The notes beneath the pieces were generated by a model. The model was not told the DNA's origin. It worked only from the letters and a program-made list of their open reading frames with translations, and did not search any database. From the NCBI GenBank assembly GCA_036897095.1, contig JAYMSP010001897.1, positions 1-27,853 on the forward strand: a DNA stretch of 27,853 nucleotides, read 5' to 3'. Origin of the DNA: Plantago elongata. Lineage: Eukaryota > Streptophyta > Magnoliopsida > Lamiales > Plantaginaceae. How positions within the stretch are numbered: the first letter of the stretch is position 1; the number at the start of each line of letters is the position of its first letter. Shown in pieces: positions 9,310 through 18,480 of the stretch. The position numbers and the translations under genes were made by a program.

Positions 9310-10022
9310 TGGTAGCAACTTATCTTGGGTTGGGCTTATAAATGGGAAAAAAAACGAGTCGGAAAAATGACTTGTTAAAAAAAAAAAAACGACCTCAAAA
9401 ATTTTGTAACATAGCGTAATAAATAATATGTTAAATGTAAATAATACAATTTTCACACCTAAAATTATTTGTTTAATATGATGGTATACGTTTTTTAATT
9501 ATAAAGTACAAATAATATAACCAGTCATTTTTTAAAATGTATTTTCCAGTACATTACTGACACGTAATTCTCCCGTGTAAATATGCTGAAAACCTAGTGT
9601 GGTACATGTTACACGTCAAAATTCGTTGGAGTGTACTTTTAGTGACAAATGTTTAATTTTTGTGTAAAATTAAAGTTGTTTATTATTTATTAGTGGTAAG
9701 GTAACTTCTTTTTTACTAATGTATAAAATTTAGTGGAACAGTTAAAATTGATAAATGTATGAATTTTGTTGGGACAAAGGGAGTACAACAAATCTATTTA
9801 AGTTTGGTACTAGGTACCTCGCGTATGATTGACAAACGATATAGTATAAACGTGTTAGATAATAATAGCAATTTTGGTTTGCTTGGGCAACGATATATAC
9901 TGTACATAGTTAGCAAATTGAGTAAGAGGAGAAATGGAGAACAAAAATCAACCACACAGTGTATATGTTAGTATTAGATAGTAAATAATCAGTGTGTATA
10001 TAAGAGAACCCGTTCCACAATG
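9310..10022. other. AT-rich spacer with one Stowaway-like end
   Basis: No gene is seen. Near 9771-9785 the sequence GTTGGGACAAAGGGAGTAC reads on the minus strand as TACTCCCTTTGTCCCAAC, the characteristic terminus of Stowaway-like MITEs. A matching second end was not located, so it may be a truncated copy. The open frame at 9759-9971 covers this end and is not considered coding. Confidence 0.4.
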
Positions 10023-10025
10023 TTA

Positions 10026-10349
10026 GAGCACTAATTATAGAAATTTTATATATTTATTCCCAAACATATTTTAAATGAGCTCATATACTATTTTTAAGAA
10101 TACTTTACTTTCTTTATAATTGTAGGATACCAATTTTTAATAAAAACTCTTTTTGTTAGATCCCATTAATTACTCCTTTAAAATTTTTAGGAGTACTTAA
10201 ATGAAGGGAAAGTTTTATACCGTTACAAATTTAAGAGTGGGCCCTAGTACTTTTATATAATCTGAAAATGTGATAATTTTATTATTTATCTACCTTTTAT
10301 TTTAAATTTGAAATAAAACAACTAAATGTAACTCCTACAACTAGTGCTC
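10026..10349. mobile_element. Tourist-like (PIF/Harbinger) MITE, 324 bp
   Basis: The element begins GAGCACTAATTATAG and ends CTACAACTAGTGCTC. The reverse complement of the end is GAGCACTAGTTGTAG, so the 15-base terminal inverted repeats differ at two positions. It is flanked on both sides by TTA (10023-10025 and 10350-10352), the target duplication typical of PIF/Harbinger elements. There is no coding capacity and the interior is AT-rich. Confidence 0.8.
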
Positions 10350-10352
10350 TTA

Positions 10353-10837
10353 AGGTGAAGTGGTGAAACGACAAGTTGTTCAAGAGTTATAAGGTTATAG
10401 AAGGTGCAATTATAAATGATATGGCCTATAAGCCTTTCTTGTACTTGTTTTAGCATTAATCGACTTTGATTTATAATTCATACCTTGTGAAAATATAATA
10501 TGCAATTGAAAATTATTAATATAGTATGTAGTTTCATGAATTACACATGTAGTACAACTTTTACTGTACGAGGAAGGGTTGAAAATTGAAAGTGAAAACG
10601 TCAGGGGAAAATTCATCGACCCAATTGCGGGGTAAATTACAAAAGAACAAAACCCAGGAAAATAAAATGTTCGAAAAAACAACAAGAAATGGTATCATAG
10701 AGTGTAAAAATGACAAATGATACAATTTTCCATCTAAAATTGTACATTTAATGTGACGATATACAGCTTCTTGTTATTATTGATTCAAAAACGTCGACGA
10801 CCGTGATTCTTCAAAAGAGTTTCACTCATATCTAATT
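10353..10837. other. Spacer with nothing recognisable
   Basis: The sequence is AT-rich with no gene. A minus-strand open frame at 10410-10685 (91 codons) is rich in Phe, Ser, Ile and Tyr as expected from AT-rich chance frames, and shows no domain. Confidence 0.4.
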
Positions 10838-10975
10838 TGGGCCTGAGTTTAGGTTAATGGGCCCAAGTTCACTTTGTGTAAAAGATTGGGCCTGCAGTAG
10901 CGAAATAAGAGAACTACATAGTAGTCCACTGGATTAGAAACAATCTTTTGGGCCGAGGAACAATAGGTTAGGGTT
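10838..10975 (+). promoter_or_regulatory. Site II / telo-box promoter-like cluster
   Basis: Four TGGGCC cores occur within 120 bases: TGGGCCT at 10838, TGGGCCCA at 10858, TGGGCCT at 10887 and TGGGCC at 10949. They are followed by a perfect telo-box TTAGGGTT (10968-10975; AACCCTAA on the other strand). Site II plus telo-box is the TCP-bound combination typical of ribosomal-protein, mitochondrial and cell-cycle gene promoters in plants. No known gene lies beside it; the nearest candidate is the short ORF at 11258. Confidence 0.45.
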
Positions 10976-11257
10976 GGGCAATTTTACATTAAATCCTCTT
11001 GGTTTATCTTGTACTTAATTTGTTTACATTGATTTCATTACTTCGACTAAAAATAGAAACATACATTACAAACAAAGAGTATAGCTATGAAAATGTTTTG
11101 AATACGGTTAACTCTACGTTAAGAAATTGGGTAGGCCCTTTGATGCCTATGTCGTAGATAGGGTTACATGCAAAATTATAAATGTAAAAAAAAAAGAACC
11201 CTAACAAACATCCTCGAAGACTCATTTAAGATTCAGTTTCTGAATTACGTTTCCACA

Positions 11258-11410
11258 ATGGCCTTTGACAAAGCTTTTTGCGTATTTGGCATGAGACGTG
11301 CTACTCATATCTTCACTGTCTCAAGATGTTCGTATTCAATTTCTCACTTGCAACATCACAACTTTCAAAATAAGAGCAACGAATTACGAGAAACAACTAG
11401 ATTCATCTGA
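11258..11410 (+). CDS. Candidate short gene, 50 codons, unknown product
   Basis: An ATG at 11258 in a near-ideal plant context (CCACAATGGCC) opens a 50-codon frame (MAFDKAFCVFGMRRATHIF..). The frame also extends upstream to 11168. TATAAAT at 11177-11183 lies about 80 bases before the ATG, and a site II/telo-box cluster lies 280-420 bases upstream. The first 30 residues are basic/hydroxylated/hydrophobic and resemble an organelle-targeting sequence. This could be a real small protein, the first exon of a spliced gene, or the surviving start of a decayed one. I do not recognise a family. Confidence 0.25.
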   Translation: MAFDKAFCVFGMRRATHIFTVSRCSYSISHLQHHNFQNKSNELRETTRFI

Positions 11411-12789
11411 ATAGTCAAGGCATGGTCCTCAAACTACAAGAAAAAGTGGTCTTTTTGCACCCCATACCTACGCACTTACTTGTGTAGTTGTGTAGTGTAG
11501 TATTGTAACCAAAAGTCATCAGTGTGAGCACCATAATTTAGGGTTGAAAGCATTCACATGCGATTGTAAGTATTCCATTACACAAGCAGAGAGCATTCAC
11601 ATGGACCACTCCACCATGCCCATTTTCTAGTCCTCACTGCCAAAATATATTCAACTCTTTTAGTAGTATATATCATTCTCTTTTCCAAGAAAACCAAATT
11701 GTTGGATTCAATCTCAACAGGTGGCTTTTAATGCGGTGTATGTTTGACATAAAAAAGATGGTTTTAAATATACCAGTCCAACTTTTGAAACAATCCAAGA
11801 TACTAGTACATGATACGTGTGTTTGAAATGAATCGGTGAAGTGACTAGTATAATGATTTAGCATTTTGTAATTATCTAGAGAAGTTGAATCATCTTTTTA
11901 AGAAAGTATTATTATACGGAATCTAATAGAAAATATACTAACATCTTTCGCAAAATAAAGTAATTAATTAGTTACGGATTAACTTATATTAGTTGACTAA
12001 TCGGCTCATTACGTACATAGAGGCTTGAACTAGTAGGTCTTCAATAATCTATATTTAGAGTGCGTCTTTTGTGTGTTGGGAATTCCAAAGATTTGTGACT
12101 TTATCCTATTTGGACTTGTACAACTTGGTTCCACCTTTCACTTGCTAGTTGCTCTCCATTCTAAAATTTGACCATTCATATATAATAGTACTATAGTATA
12201 TTAATTACAAACCATATTATCTTTTGGTTTCAATTTTGACCTAACACGTCAAAGTGACCGTCAATTTTTCGAATATAACTCCACCTTATCAAGTAATAAC
12301 AAATGTAGTTGATTTGTGAAGGTAGTGGTGAAAATTTGGGACCGGGTGGTAACATGTTATCGATGTTGCAGTTTGATACCCGATGAAAAATTAGAAAGGT
12401 TGGAGCTGTAAATATTCAATTGTATATATTCACGAGATTGAGGTCGATTGTTAAACACTTTATTATAGGTATCATCGTCGACTTATCTAATCATAAACAA
12501 ATCTTCCCTTTTAATTTTATTTTTTTTAAAAAAATAAAAAGAAGCAAAATAGCTACTCAAGTAATGGACCTTGTGGAGTGATGGGCCTGAGCCCACTCGT
12601 GTTGGAATGTATGGAACATAGGCCCAAGTTTCAAGAATGATCTGAATCAATCTAAGTAGGGCCAAGCCCGATCCATTGTGGTGGAGGTACCTTGGCTATT
12701 TTTGAATTTCGATAGTTATCTTAGATATGCTTAACATGCCCGACATATATAAGTAAATGTAAGCTTGAATAAAACGAAACAAAGTATAG
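11411..12789. other. Intergenic spacer
   Basis: No gene is supported. GCATTCACATG occurs twice (about 11549 and 11592). At 12582-12670 there is a loose group of GGGCC-containing motifs (GATGGGCCTGAG, ATAGGCCCAAG, TAGGGCCAAG) resembling site II elements, with no gene attached. The minus-strand open frames at 11673-11864 and 12483-12665 show no domain. Confidence 0.4.
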
Positions 12790-12885
12790 TGAATTATTTT
12801 ATTATTTTTAAAATGGTAAAGTGACTCGAACCTCGACTGATTAGTTAGAGGAAAATCGTCTTACCAACGGAGTTACATTTCGTTA
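12790..12885 (-). mobile_element. tRNA-derived SINE copy
   Basis: On the minus strand AACTCCGTTGGTAAGACG (box A-like, about 12876-12857) is followed 20-30 bases later by GAGGTTCGAGTCAC (box B, 12834-12821). An A/T-rich tail (ACCATTTTAAAAATAATAAA) comes next. Both pol III boxes are well preserved, and the distance and tail are those of a plant SINE rather than a functional tRNA, because no acceptor stem pairing is present. Confidence 0.6.
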
Positions 12886-13057
12886 TCCAAATTAGTGAAT
12901 TGTTAGATATTGATAGATGTGAACAATCCGATTCGCTAGTATAACATATAAAGATATATAGCAGTATAATGCAAGTATATTTATGTATGTTGGTATTACC
13001 GAAGCAAGCAAGATTTGGCTCTATCTACCATGAACTTGGCATATAACCATTAATAAT

Positions 13058-13133
13058 TTGTCATGGATGACTGCAGCTAGTTCAGCATATACCTGCGCAG
13101 TTGGGAAATGCAGGTAGTGTGATGCCATGACAA
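13058..13133. repeat. Foldback with two paired arms
   Basis: TTGTCATGG (13058-13066) pairs perfectly with CCATGACAA (13125-13133), and inside it TACCTGC (13090-13096) pairs with GCAGGTA (13110-13116). The left side carries about 15 extra unpaired bases, so the fold is asymmetric. It is set in a locally less AT-rich stretch. I did not match any known plant microRNA in it. Confidence 0.5.
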
Positions 13134-13191
13134 GAGTATGAGCACATGATTCATGACTACTGATTTTCAGCTCGACCGACTACGGTGTCCA

Positions 13192-13230
13192 TACTTCCCC
13201 GTTCTAAAAATAGTACATTATTTGATCTTT
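13192..13230 (+). mobile_element. Stowaway-like MITE terminus (solo end)
   Basis: ATACTTCCCCGTTCTAAAAA followed by TAGTACATTATTTGATC resembles the widespread TACTCCCTCCGTTCTAAAAA start of Stowaway-like elements with a few changes. A partner end was not found. Confidence 0.3.
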
Positions 13231-13488
13231 TCCAGCCGATGAAAATTCTAACTTGTTTAAATTACGATTACTAATGATATGATGCTTATAAACGATTAAT
13301 TGTGACATGTTCGTGAGGGGTCATGTGTTTTATAGGTATTAGAGTGTTGATCTCACATCGATTGAAGTAGAATTGTAAACTACTAGAAATTGAATAATGT
13401 TCCACCTTTACGTATTAAACATATCCAAAAAATCCGGTATAATTACAATTTACAAAGGAGCATAAGAAACGTTTTATGTGATGCATTA

Positions 13489-13635
13489 GGGGTTGATTGT
13501 CATACAATTGTAATCGGTCCATTTGACTCGATGAACAGTGATTTGACCTAAAATACACTTTAAATACCTCAATTTCAATTCCATTCCTAACACAATTTCA
13601 TTAAAATCCATTCAAATTCTATATCAATCAGCCCC
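13489..13635. mobile_element. Tourist-like MITE, 147 bp
   Basis: The start GGGGTTGATTGTCATACAAT and the end, which on the reverse strand reads GGGGCTGATTGATATAGAAT, form imperfect terminal inverted repeats. TTA flanks both sides (13486-13488 and 13636-13638). The terminus belongs to the same type as the nested element at 16915-17166 (GGGGCTGATT). There is no coding capacity. Confidence 0.75.
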
Positions 13636-13639
13636 TTAT

Positions 13640-14189
13640 TTACGTTGTTGTAAGAGATTCAAAATAGCAAATGACTATCATTACCGGGACAAAATCGTGT
13701 ACATGAAGTCGTTCATGTGGACCATGCATAATGCTATTCATGCGTGTCGTTTGGTGTGGAGTGGACAAATAAAAGGGTTAAGCAGTTAGCTAGCATGAAC
13801 GAGACATGAAGTTGCCACGATTTTTATGACGATGATGGACAAACAATGAGAGACCAATATTGCTCACCATCATTTGGCATTGCTACTCATCACTCGTTTG
13901 ACGTTTGCCCCCACAAGGAAGTTGCTTCTTCATTGCATCCGCAATCTCATCCGTGGTTAAGGGTGTTAAAACGATAAATCTACACAATATAGCTAGAAAA
14001 AAGTAAAAATATACGGGTTCACTGGCTCATTGGTAACTTTGCTCGCATATTGAAATGGGCTCAACTAGTTATGCATAGACTACATGTCCGATCCATGGAG
14101 CTATCAAGCATAGGGCGGGCTATATATGTCCCGTTTAATTGGCTGGATGCGCCAGATTGATATTATATTCCTAATTTATGCTCTTTGAT
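13640..14189. other. Spacer, one possible SINE-like patch
   Basis: No gene is seen. GGCTCATTGGTAAC at about 14025 resembles a pol III box A, with a weak box B-like CATGTCCGATCC at 14083; I treat this as a doubtful SINE trace. Confidence 0.3.
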
Positions 14190-14274
14190 AATCAACCACA
14201 TCATTTAAATAACTTAATCGACTCAAAGACCGTTTGTTAAGTCGATTATGCTCTCTGAGTCGATGTGGTTGATT
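14190..14274. repeat. 85-base inverted repeat (foldback)
   Basis: AATCAACCACATC (14190-14202) pairs perfectly with GATGTGGTTGATT (14262-14274), and TAATCGACT (about 14215-14223) pairs with AGTCGATTA (14240-14248). CGACTC/GAGTCG is repeated within the arms. This gives 13 + 9 perfect pairs around a short loop. It is probably a small foldback element or the collapsed ends of one. Confidence 0.65.
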
Positions 14275-16480
14275 GTTTGATCCTACATTGGGTAAAATTA
14301 AGGGAAAGGTTAGGAGACAAATTGGAATGTGAATGGAGATCCAAGGCTATGATACTTACGATGCTATAAACGTGAAAGAAGCCAACTCAACCGGCTTGAT
14401 GGTAATACTAAAAAGTTGTTATAAGTCTATGGTTAGGAATATAAATTTCAAATGGACAGAAAATGACAAGACAATAAACAATTACCAAGTAATGATCAAC
14501 CCTAATTAACAGATTGTAGTGGTTTAATCTACTTCACATGGAGCCAAAAATGTCAATTTGTATAATTAAGGTTGTCTAGTTCAAGGACATTTGCAAGAAA
14601 GAGATACTAGAAGTTCCTCCTAGCAAGTAAAAGAATGGGTTGATTTTGAATCTCTTTGTCCAATGTTGGGACAATGTTGTTTTCAATCGATAATTTTGAC
14701 ATATATATTACCAAGAGTTAGTATTAGTAAAACCTATATGAGTTGTCCAAACATTTGAATTTTCACGAGAGGAAAATAATACTCGAAATTAAGCATTTTT
14801 AATATGTATTCGGGTGTTGAACATAAATATATTAACAAAAGAAAAATTCAGTTTTAATTTAAAATAAAGTGTCTCATACCCATAACCATATACAACTATC
14901 GAGTATCTAACATATGCATGTAAAGTGTAATATAAACATAATAGAGGATTCCAGAATCCATATAACATAGATATGAACGTTTGTAATATATTGTTTTTCT
15001 GAGATTCATAATCAACATTAAATTAATTTATTAGTTAACATTACGTGTTGAAAAATTCATACAATGGTGTTTTTAATGTATATGGATATTTACATTTTCA
15101 GTGTATTAGAAAACACTGTAAATAAATATGTGATGTTGATCACTTCGATTCGATAAACGATCTATTTCAATACTAGCATATGCTAGAATATTGAAGAAAT
15201 GGAAGTCTACATCCTTGTGAACACATCGTGTAGATAGCTGATCACGACTATCGTTGTTGTTGTCTTAGAGAAATTAAATTTCTCATTTGCATGATATGTA
15301 CGACGAATGTAGAGATCTTTGGGAGGCTAATCTTAACTTCTTGGGGGGAATTCTCGAAGAAAATGATGAATTTGGAAATCTGGAACTTTGTTAGGGTCCC
15401 TTAAAACACGTACAATCTTAGACTAAAATTAATGACTATTATTAAATCATACTATAAGAAAAATAATATCGTAGATACTATATAATTCATTTATTTAAAA
15501 AACAATAATTATGTAAATATGTTTGGTACGTAAAATTTTCTTTTTTAAATAATTAATGACAATACATATATTATAATATCTCTATGAACACACAATATAC
15601 AATAATTAACTACACGGATAAAATATACTCAACGTCTTTATAGTTGAATGTGAAATAGGGGTGGATCATTCTAAATGCGAAATTCATTGATAGAAGTTAG
15701 GACATCAACTTCAGTCATCCAATTAGGCGATGTAAATCAGTATAATAACATTGCATTTTATGATAATGAAGTAGTATTTTTTAGTACACAATATGCGAAA
15801 GTTCAACCGGATTTCTTGTAAAACTAATATCCTGTCATATCATTAGGGAAACAATTAAAAGTTGATTAATTAAGTTAATGACAGATACACGAACAAGAAA
15901 ATGAAATGACCCACTGAAAATTGTTAATTGGTCCTTGAATATTATTGATTGATTGATAGATATCGCGTTGCGTTTTAGTCGTGTTTGGTTAAGAATCGCA
16001 CATATATTTGCCTTGGCCGTATAAAGATAAAGACTGATTTGTCAATTTCTATGTGCACGTTTCACACTAATTTTGATTTTAATCTAATAATAGAGCACAG
16101 CGTTGATTATTTATGGATTTATCTTAAAACTGGTGTTTTTTCCTTTCCGACGTCTCATCCATTTTTTGCGTGGCGAAATTGGTTTCCAACTCAACATTAT
16201 ATTTATTGTACAAACAGAGACTTGATGAGTGAGCATAGTTGTTGATGAAATATTTATGTTATGTACATCTGTAGTCCTGTGAATGCATAATTAGAGTAGT
16301 CTTTAAGTTTCATTTTTCGAGTTCAACTCATTATACTATCATATTTAAATTTAACATATCATTAAACTAAACTTCTAATGAGATTTAATCTTGACTTCGG
16401 GACCTTCCCAAATTAATGAGATTATACTCGGACTCTAGTTAAGATACAACTAGCTATAACAACACTATGTGTAACTGACG
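14275..16480. other. AT-rich spacer, no gene seen
   Basis: The only structured spot is a near-palindrome at 15166-15195 centred on the perfect 12-base TAGCATATGCTA (15174-15185). The open frame at 15985-16245 starts at a GTG, has no recognisable domain and is not called. Confidence 0.45.
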
Positions 16481-16483
16481 GTG

Positions 16484-16570
16484 AAGTGTCTCAGTTGGTA
16501 TAACGTTCAACTTTAAAGCTTCAATCAATAAGTCGGGAGTTCAAGTCAACTTTAATCGTTTAAGGATAAA
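16484..16570 (+). mobile_element. tRNA-derived SINE remnant
   Basis: GTGTCTCAGTTGGTATAACG (box A-like) is followed about 35 bases later by GGGAGTTCAAGTCAAC (box B with C>A change). This is the same layout as the copies at 8665, 12790 and 20010. The tail is A-rich (GGATAAAAACAATATG). Confidence 0.5.
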
Positions 16571-16641
16571 AACAATATGTGTAACTTGTAAGCTTACAAA
16601 CAAGCTTAATGTGTATAGGTGGCGGGTGACTACTTAACATA

Positions 16642-17207
16642 CTCCCTCTAATCGATAAAATATGCTCATTTTTACATTGCATAGTAAAAGAAAAAAACAA
16701 CTTAAGTTCACTATAATTTATAATACCGTAATGATAAAATATAAGCGATTAAAAATGATTTGTAGTCAAATTAAATTCTTTTAACTACAAAAAGTCAAAC
16801 TTAAACAGTTTCTTTAATACGATATGTATATTCTAGCTTAGCAGTTACATTATCATTCCATACAATGTCACATATTCGAATTTTAAATGTTATGAATACA
16901 AACAAAACAACTTAGGGGCTGATTGGAGTAGCATCCAAATGCCCATTTGAATGCTACTTAGGGATTTTGTGTTTGTTATGGCATTTAAATGCCGAAGATC
17001 GAAATGCCTCTACAGTAGCAACATTTTTCTCTACCTATATAACAATATATAATACACTATCCAATTACAATTTTATACCAAACACAATTTTAACAATCCC
17101 ACTACAATTCCGATCACTATTCAGGCATTTAAATCGGGACATTTAAATCGCATGTTAATCAGTCCCTTAATCACTTTTTTCTCCATGTTAATATGAAACT
17201 TAGGGAG
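16642..17207. mobile_element. Stowaway-like (Tc1/mariner) MITE interrupted by another MITE
   Basis: The left end CTCCCTCTAATCG and the right end, which reads CTCCCTAAGTTTCATATTAA on the reverse strand, match the CTCCCTCYGTCCC terminus of Stowaway-like elements. TA flanks both sides (16640-16641 and 17208-17209). Removing the inserted element at 16915-17166 with one TTA copy leaves about 311 bases. Terminal similarity is short, so the pairing of the two ends is probable but not certain. Confidence 0.5.
16915..17166. mobile_element. Nested Tourist-like (PIF/Harbinger) MITE, 252 bp
   Basis: The element starts GGGGCTGATTGG, and its reverse strand starts GGGACTGATTAACATG. TTA target duplications flank it (16912-16914 and 17167-17169). 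Sub-terminal AGCATCCAAATG..CATTTGAATGCT forms an additional internal inverted repeat, and the GCATTTAAAT motif recurs. The terminus matches the 147 bp element at 13489. Confidence 0.8.
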
Positions 17208-17209
17208 TA

Positions 17210-17957
17210 AACTAGTTTATACCCAAGAAGATAGATGAAAAGGAGAATCTATGCGCGTATCATGTAGCTAGCTTAGGCTATAAATGAGGTGGAGAGGGAA
17301 AGTTATGGCTTAATCCGGCATTATCTGTAATTCCGAGTATGAATTTAACGAACAAACTTATCTTAATATCTATATGCTACTAGCTATTCTTAGATTTAAC
17401 ACGTCCTTGTGCATGGCAGCATGGATAGATAGGTTTCTTGAGAATCAAATTAAAAGATGGAAAATCATTGTTGACAAGATGTAATTGAGAGTTGTAATTA
17501 ACTTCTAGATGTAATCTATACTATATAAATGCATAACGTGTTAAAACTGTTTAGTAAGAAGAATGGTAAATTTAAAATTATTAATAGTCTATAGATGAAG
17601 AGTAAAATGTTATCTAGCTTCTAGTATTTTCAATCTCTCAAGGTACAAATAATTGGGGACGTGAGTATATTGGCTATTATATTCGGCTATAGTACTAGTA
17701 TATATTTTGTTCCACTCAATTTATTAGATGAAAATTATAGATTAAGAGTATAAAAGATGCAATTTTCAACTTTCAAAGTTACATATACATATATTATGAT
17801 TCTTCAAATCCACTGTAATTGTTAAGATTCGAGATTGGTTCGATTTAAAGATCTGATTAAAGGAGAAAGCAATGGTATATAATTATTACTGATTGGTATA
17901 GAATTTGAGTTGTATTTTTTAATTGAATTTAAATTTTTTTTATATATTCAATTTCAG
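17210..17957. other. AT-rich spacer
   Basis: No gene is seen. CTATAAATGAGG near 17279 is TATA-like but leads to no coding frame. Confidence 0.4.
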
Positions 17958-18113
17958 TGGAGAGATGGCCGCTTCAGTAGTATAATAAACTGGGCTCCAA
18001 ATTTACTTGATTCAATGATCTTGATCAAGAGAGAAAGCAAAGGCATTGATTACTTCCTTCTTGCTTCCTCCAAGTTATGTTATTTACCTCGAACATTGGG
18101 GATCAAAAGCTAG
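17958..18113 (+). other. Terminal-exon-like relic, unidentified
   Basis: A pyrimidine-rich acceptor-like ATTCAATTTCAG (ending 17957) is followed by about 51 open codons. They include GRFSSIINWAPNLLDS and IDYFLLASSKL and stop at TAG (18111-18113). Composition is less AT-rich than the surroundings. No preceding exon in a matching frame was found. It is most likely the remains of a gene, but a chance frame is possible. Confidence 0.2.
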
Positions 18114-18349
18114 TTATATGCGGAAGCTTCCAATGTACATAAGCAACATTTACCTTTAGGAAACTTCACAGATTGTACATACTGGCTCGACTATAGATCT
18201 CTTCTCTCCATGTGAACCTGACAAATCTATTGAAATATGTAGCTTGATGAGTGTAGTGTTTCCAAGAAACTATCTTGAAAAGATAGTTCATAACTTCAAA
18301 TGTATATATATCTTGTTTGATTAATAGTTAATATAATGTTAGGTTAACT

Positions 18350-18480
18350 TTAACTAAATTAATATAATTGAACTAAAGTAAAGTATACATATATATTATA
18401 ATTGAATCGAATCGAACTGAAATTAACTAGATCGAACTTAATTAAAATGAACTGAAGTGATTTTCAGCGGAAGATAAAAT
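18350..18480. repeat. GAACTGAA/GAATCGAA-rich repeat, related to 25474-25614
   Basis: Degenerate pentamers (GAATCGAATCGAACTGAAAT, TGAACTGAAGTGATTTTCAG) and a closing AAATAACTTAA resemble the MITE at 25474-25614 (TTGAATTGATTTTAAG, then AAATAACTCA). It appears to be a diverged or partial copy. Its other end was not defined. Confidence 0.4.

Noticed and set aside
10410-10685. 91-codon minus-strand frame
   Set aside because: Rich in Phe, Ser, Ile and Tyr as expected from chance frames in AT-rich DNA; no domain or promoter.
12821-12875. Possible functional tRNA gene
   Set aside because: Box A and box B are present but no acceptor or anticodon stem can be paired and an A/T-rich tail follows, so a SINE fits better.
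13346-13400. TGTTGATCTCACATCGATTG as an LTR or TRIM end
   Set aside because: The words recall the TCCCACATCG motif of some plant LTRs, but no paired LTR, primer-binding site or polypurine tract was found.
15985-16245. 86-codon plus-strand frame
   Set aside because: It begins at a GTG, its composition matches random AT-rich translation, and no family is recognised.
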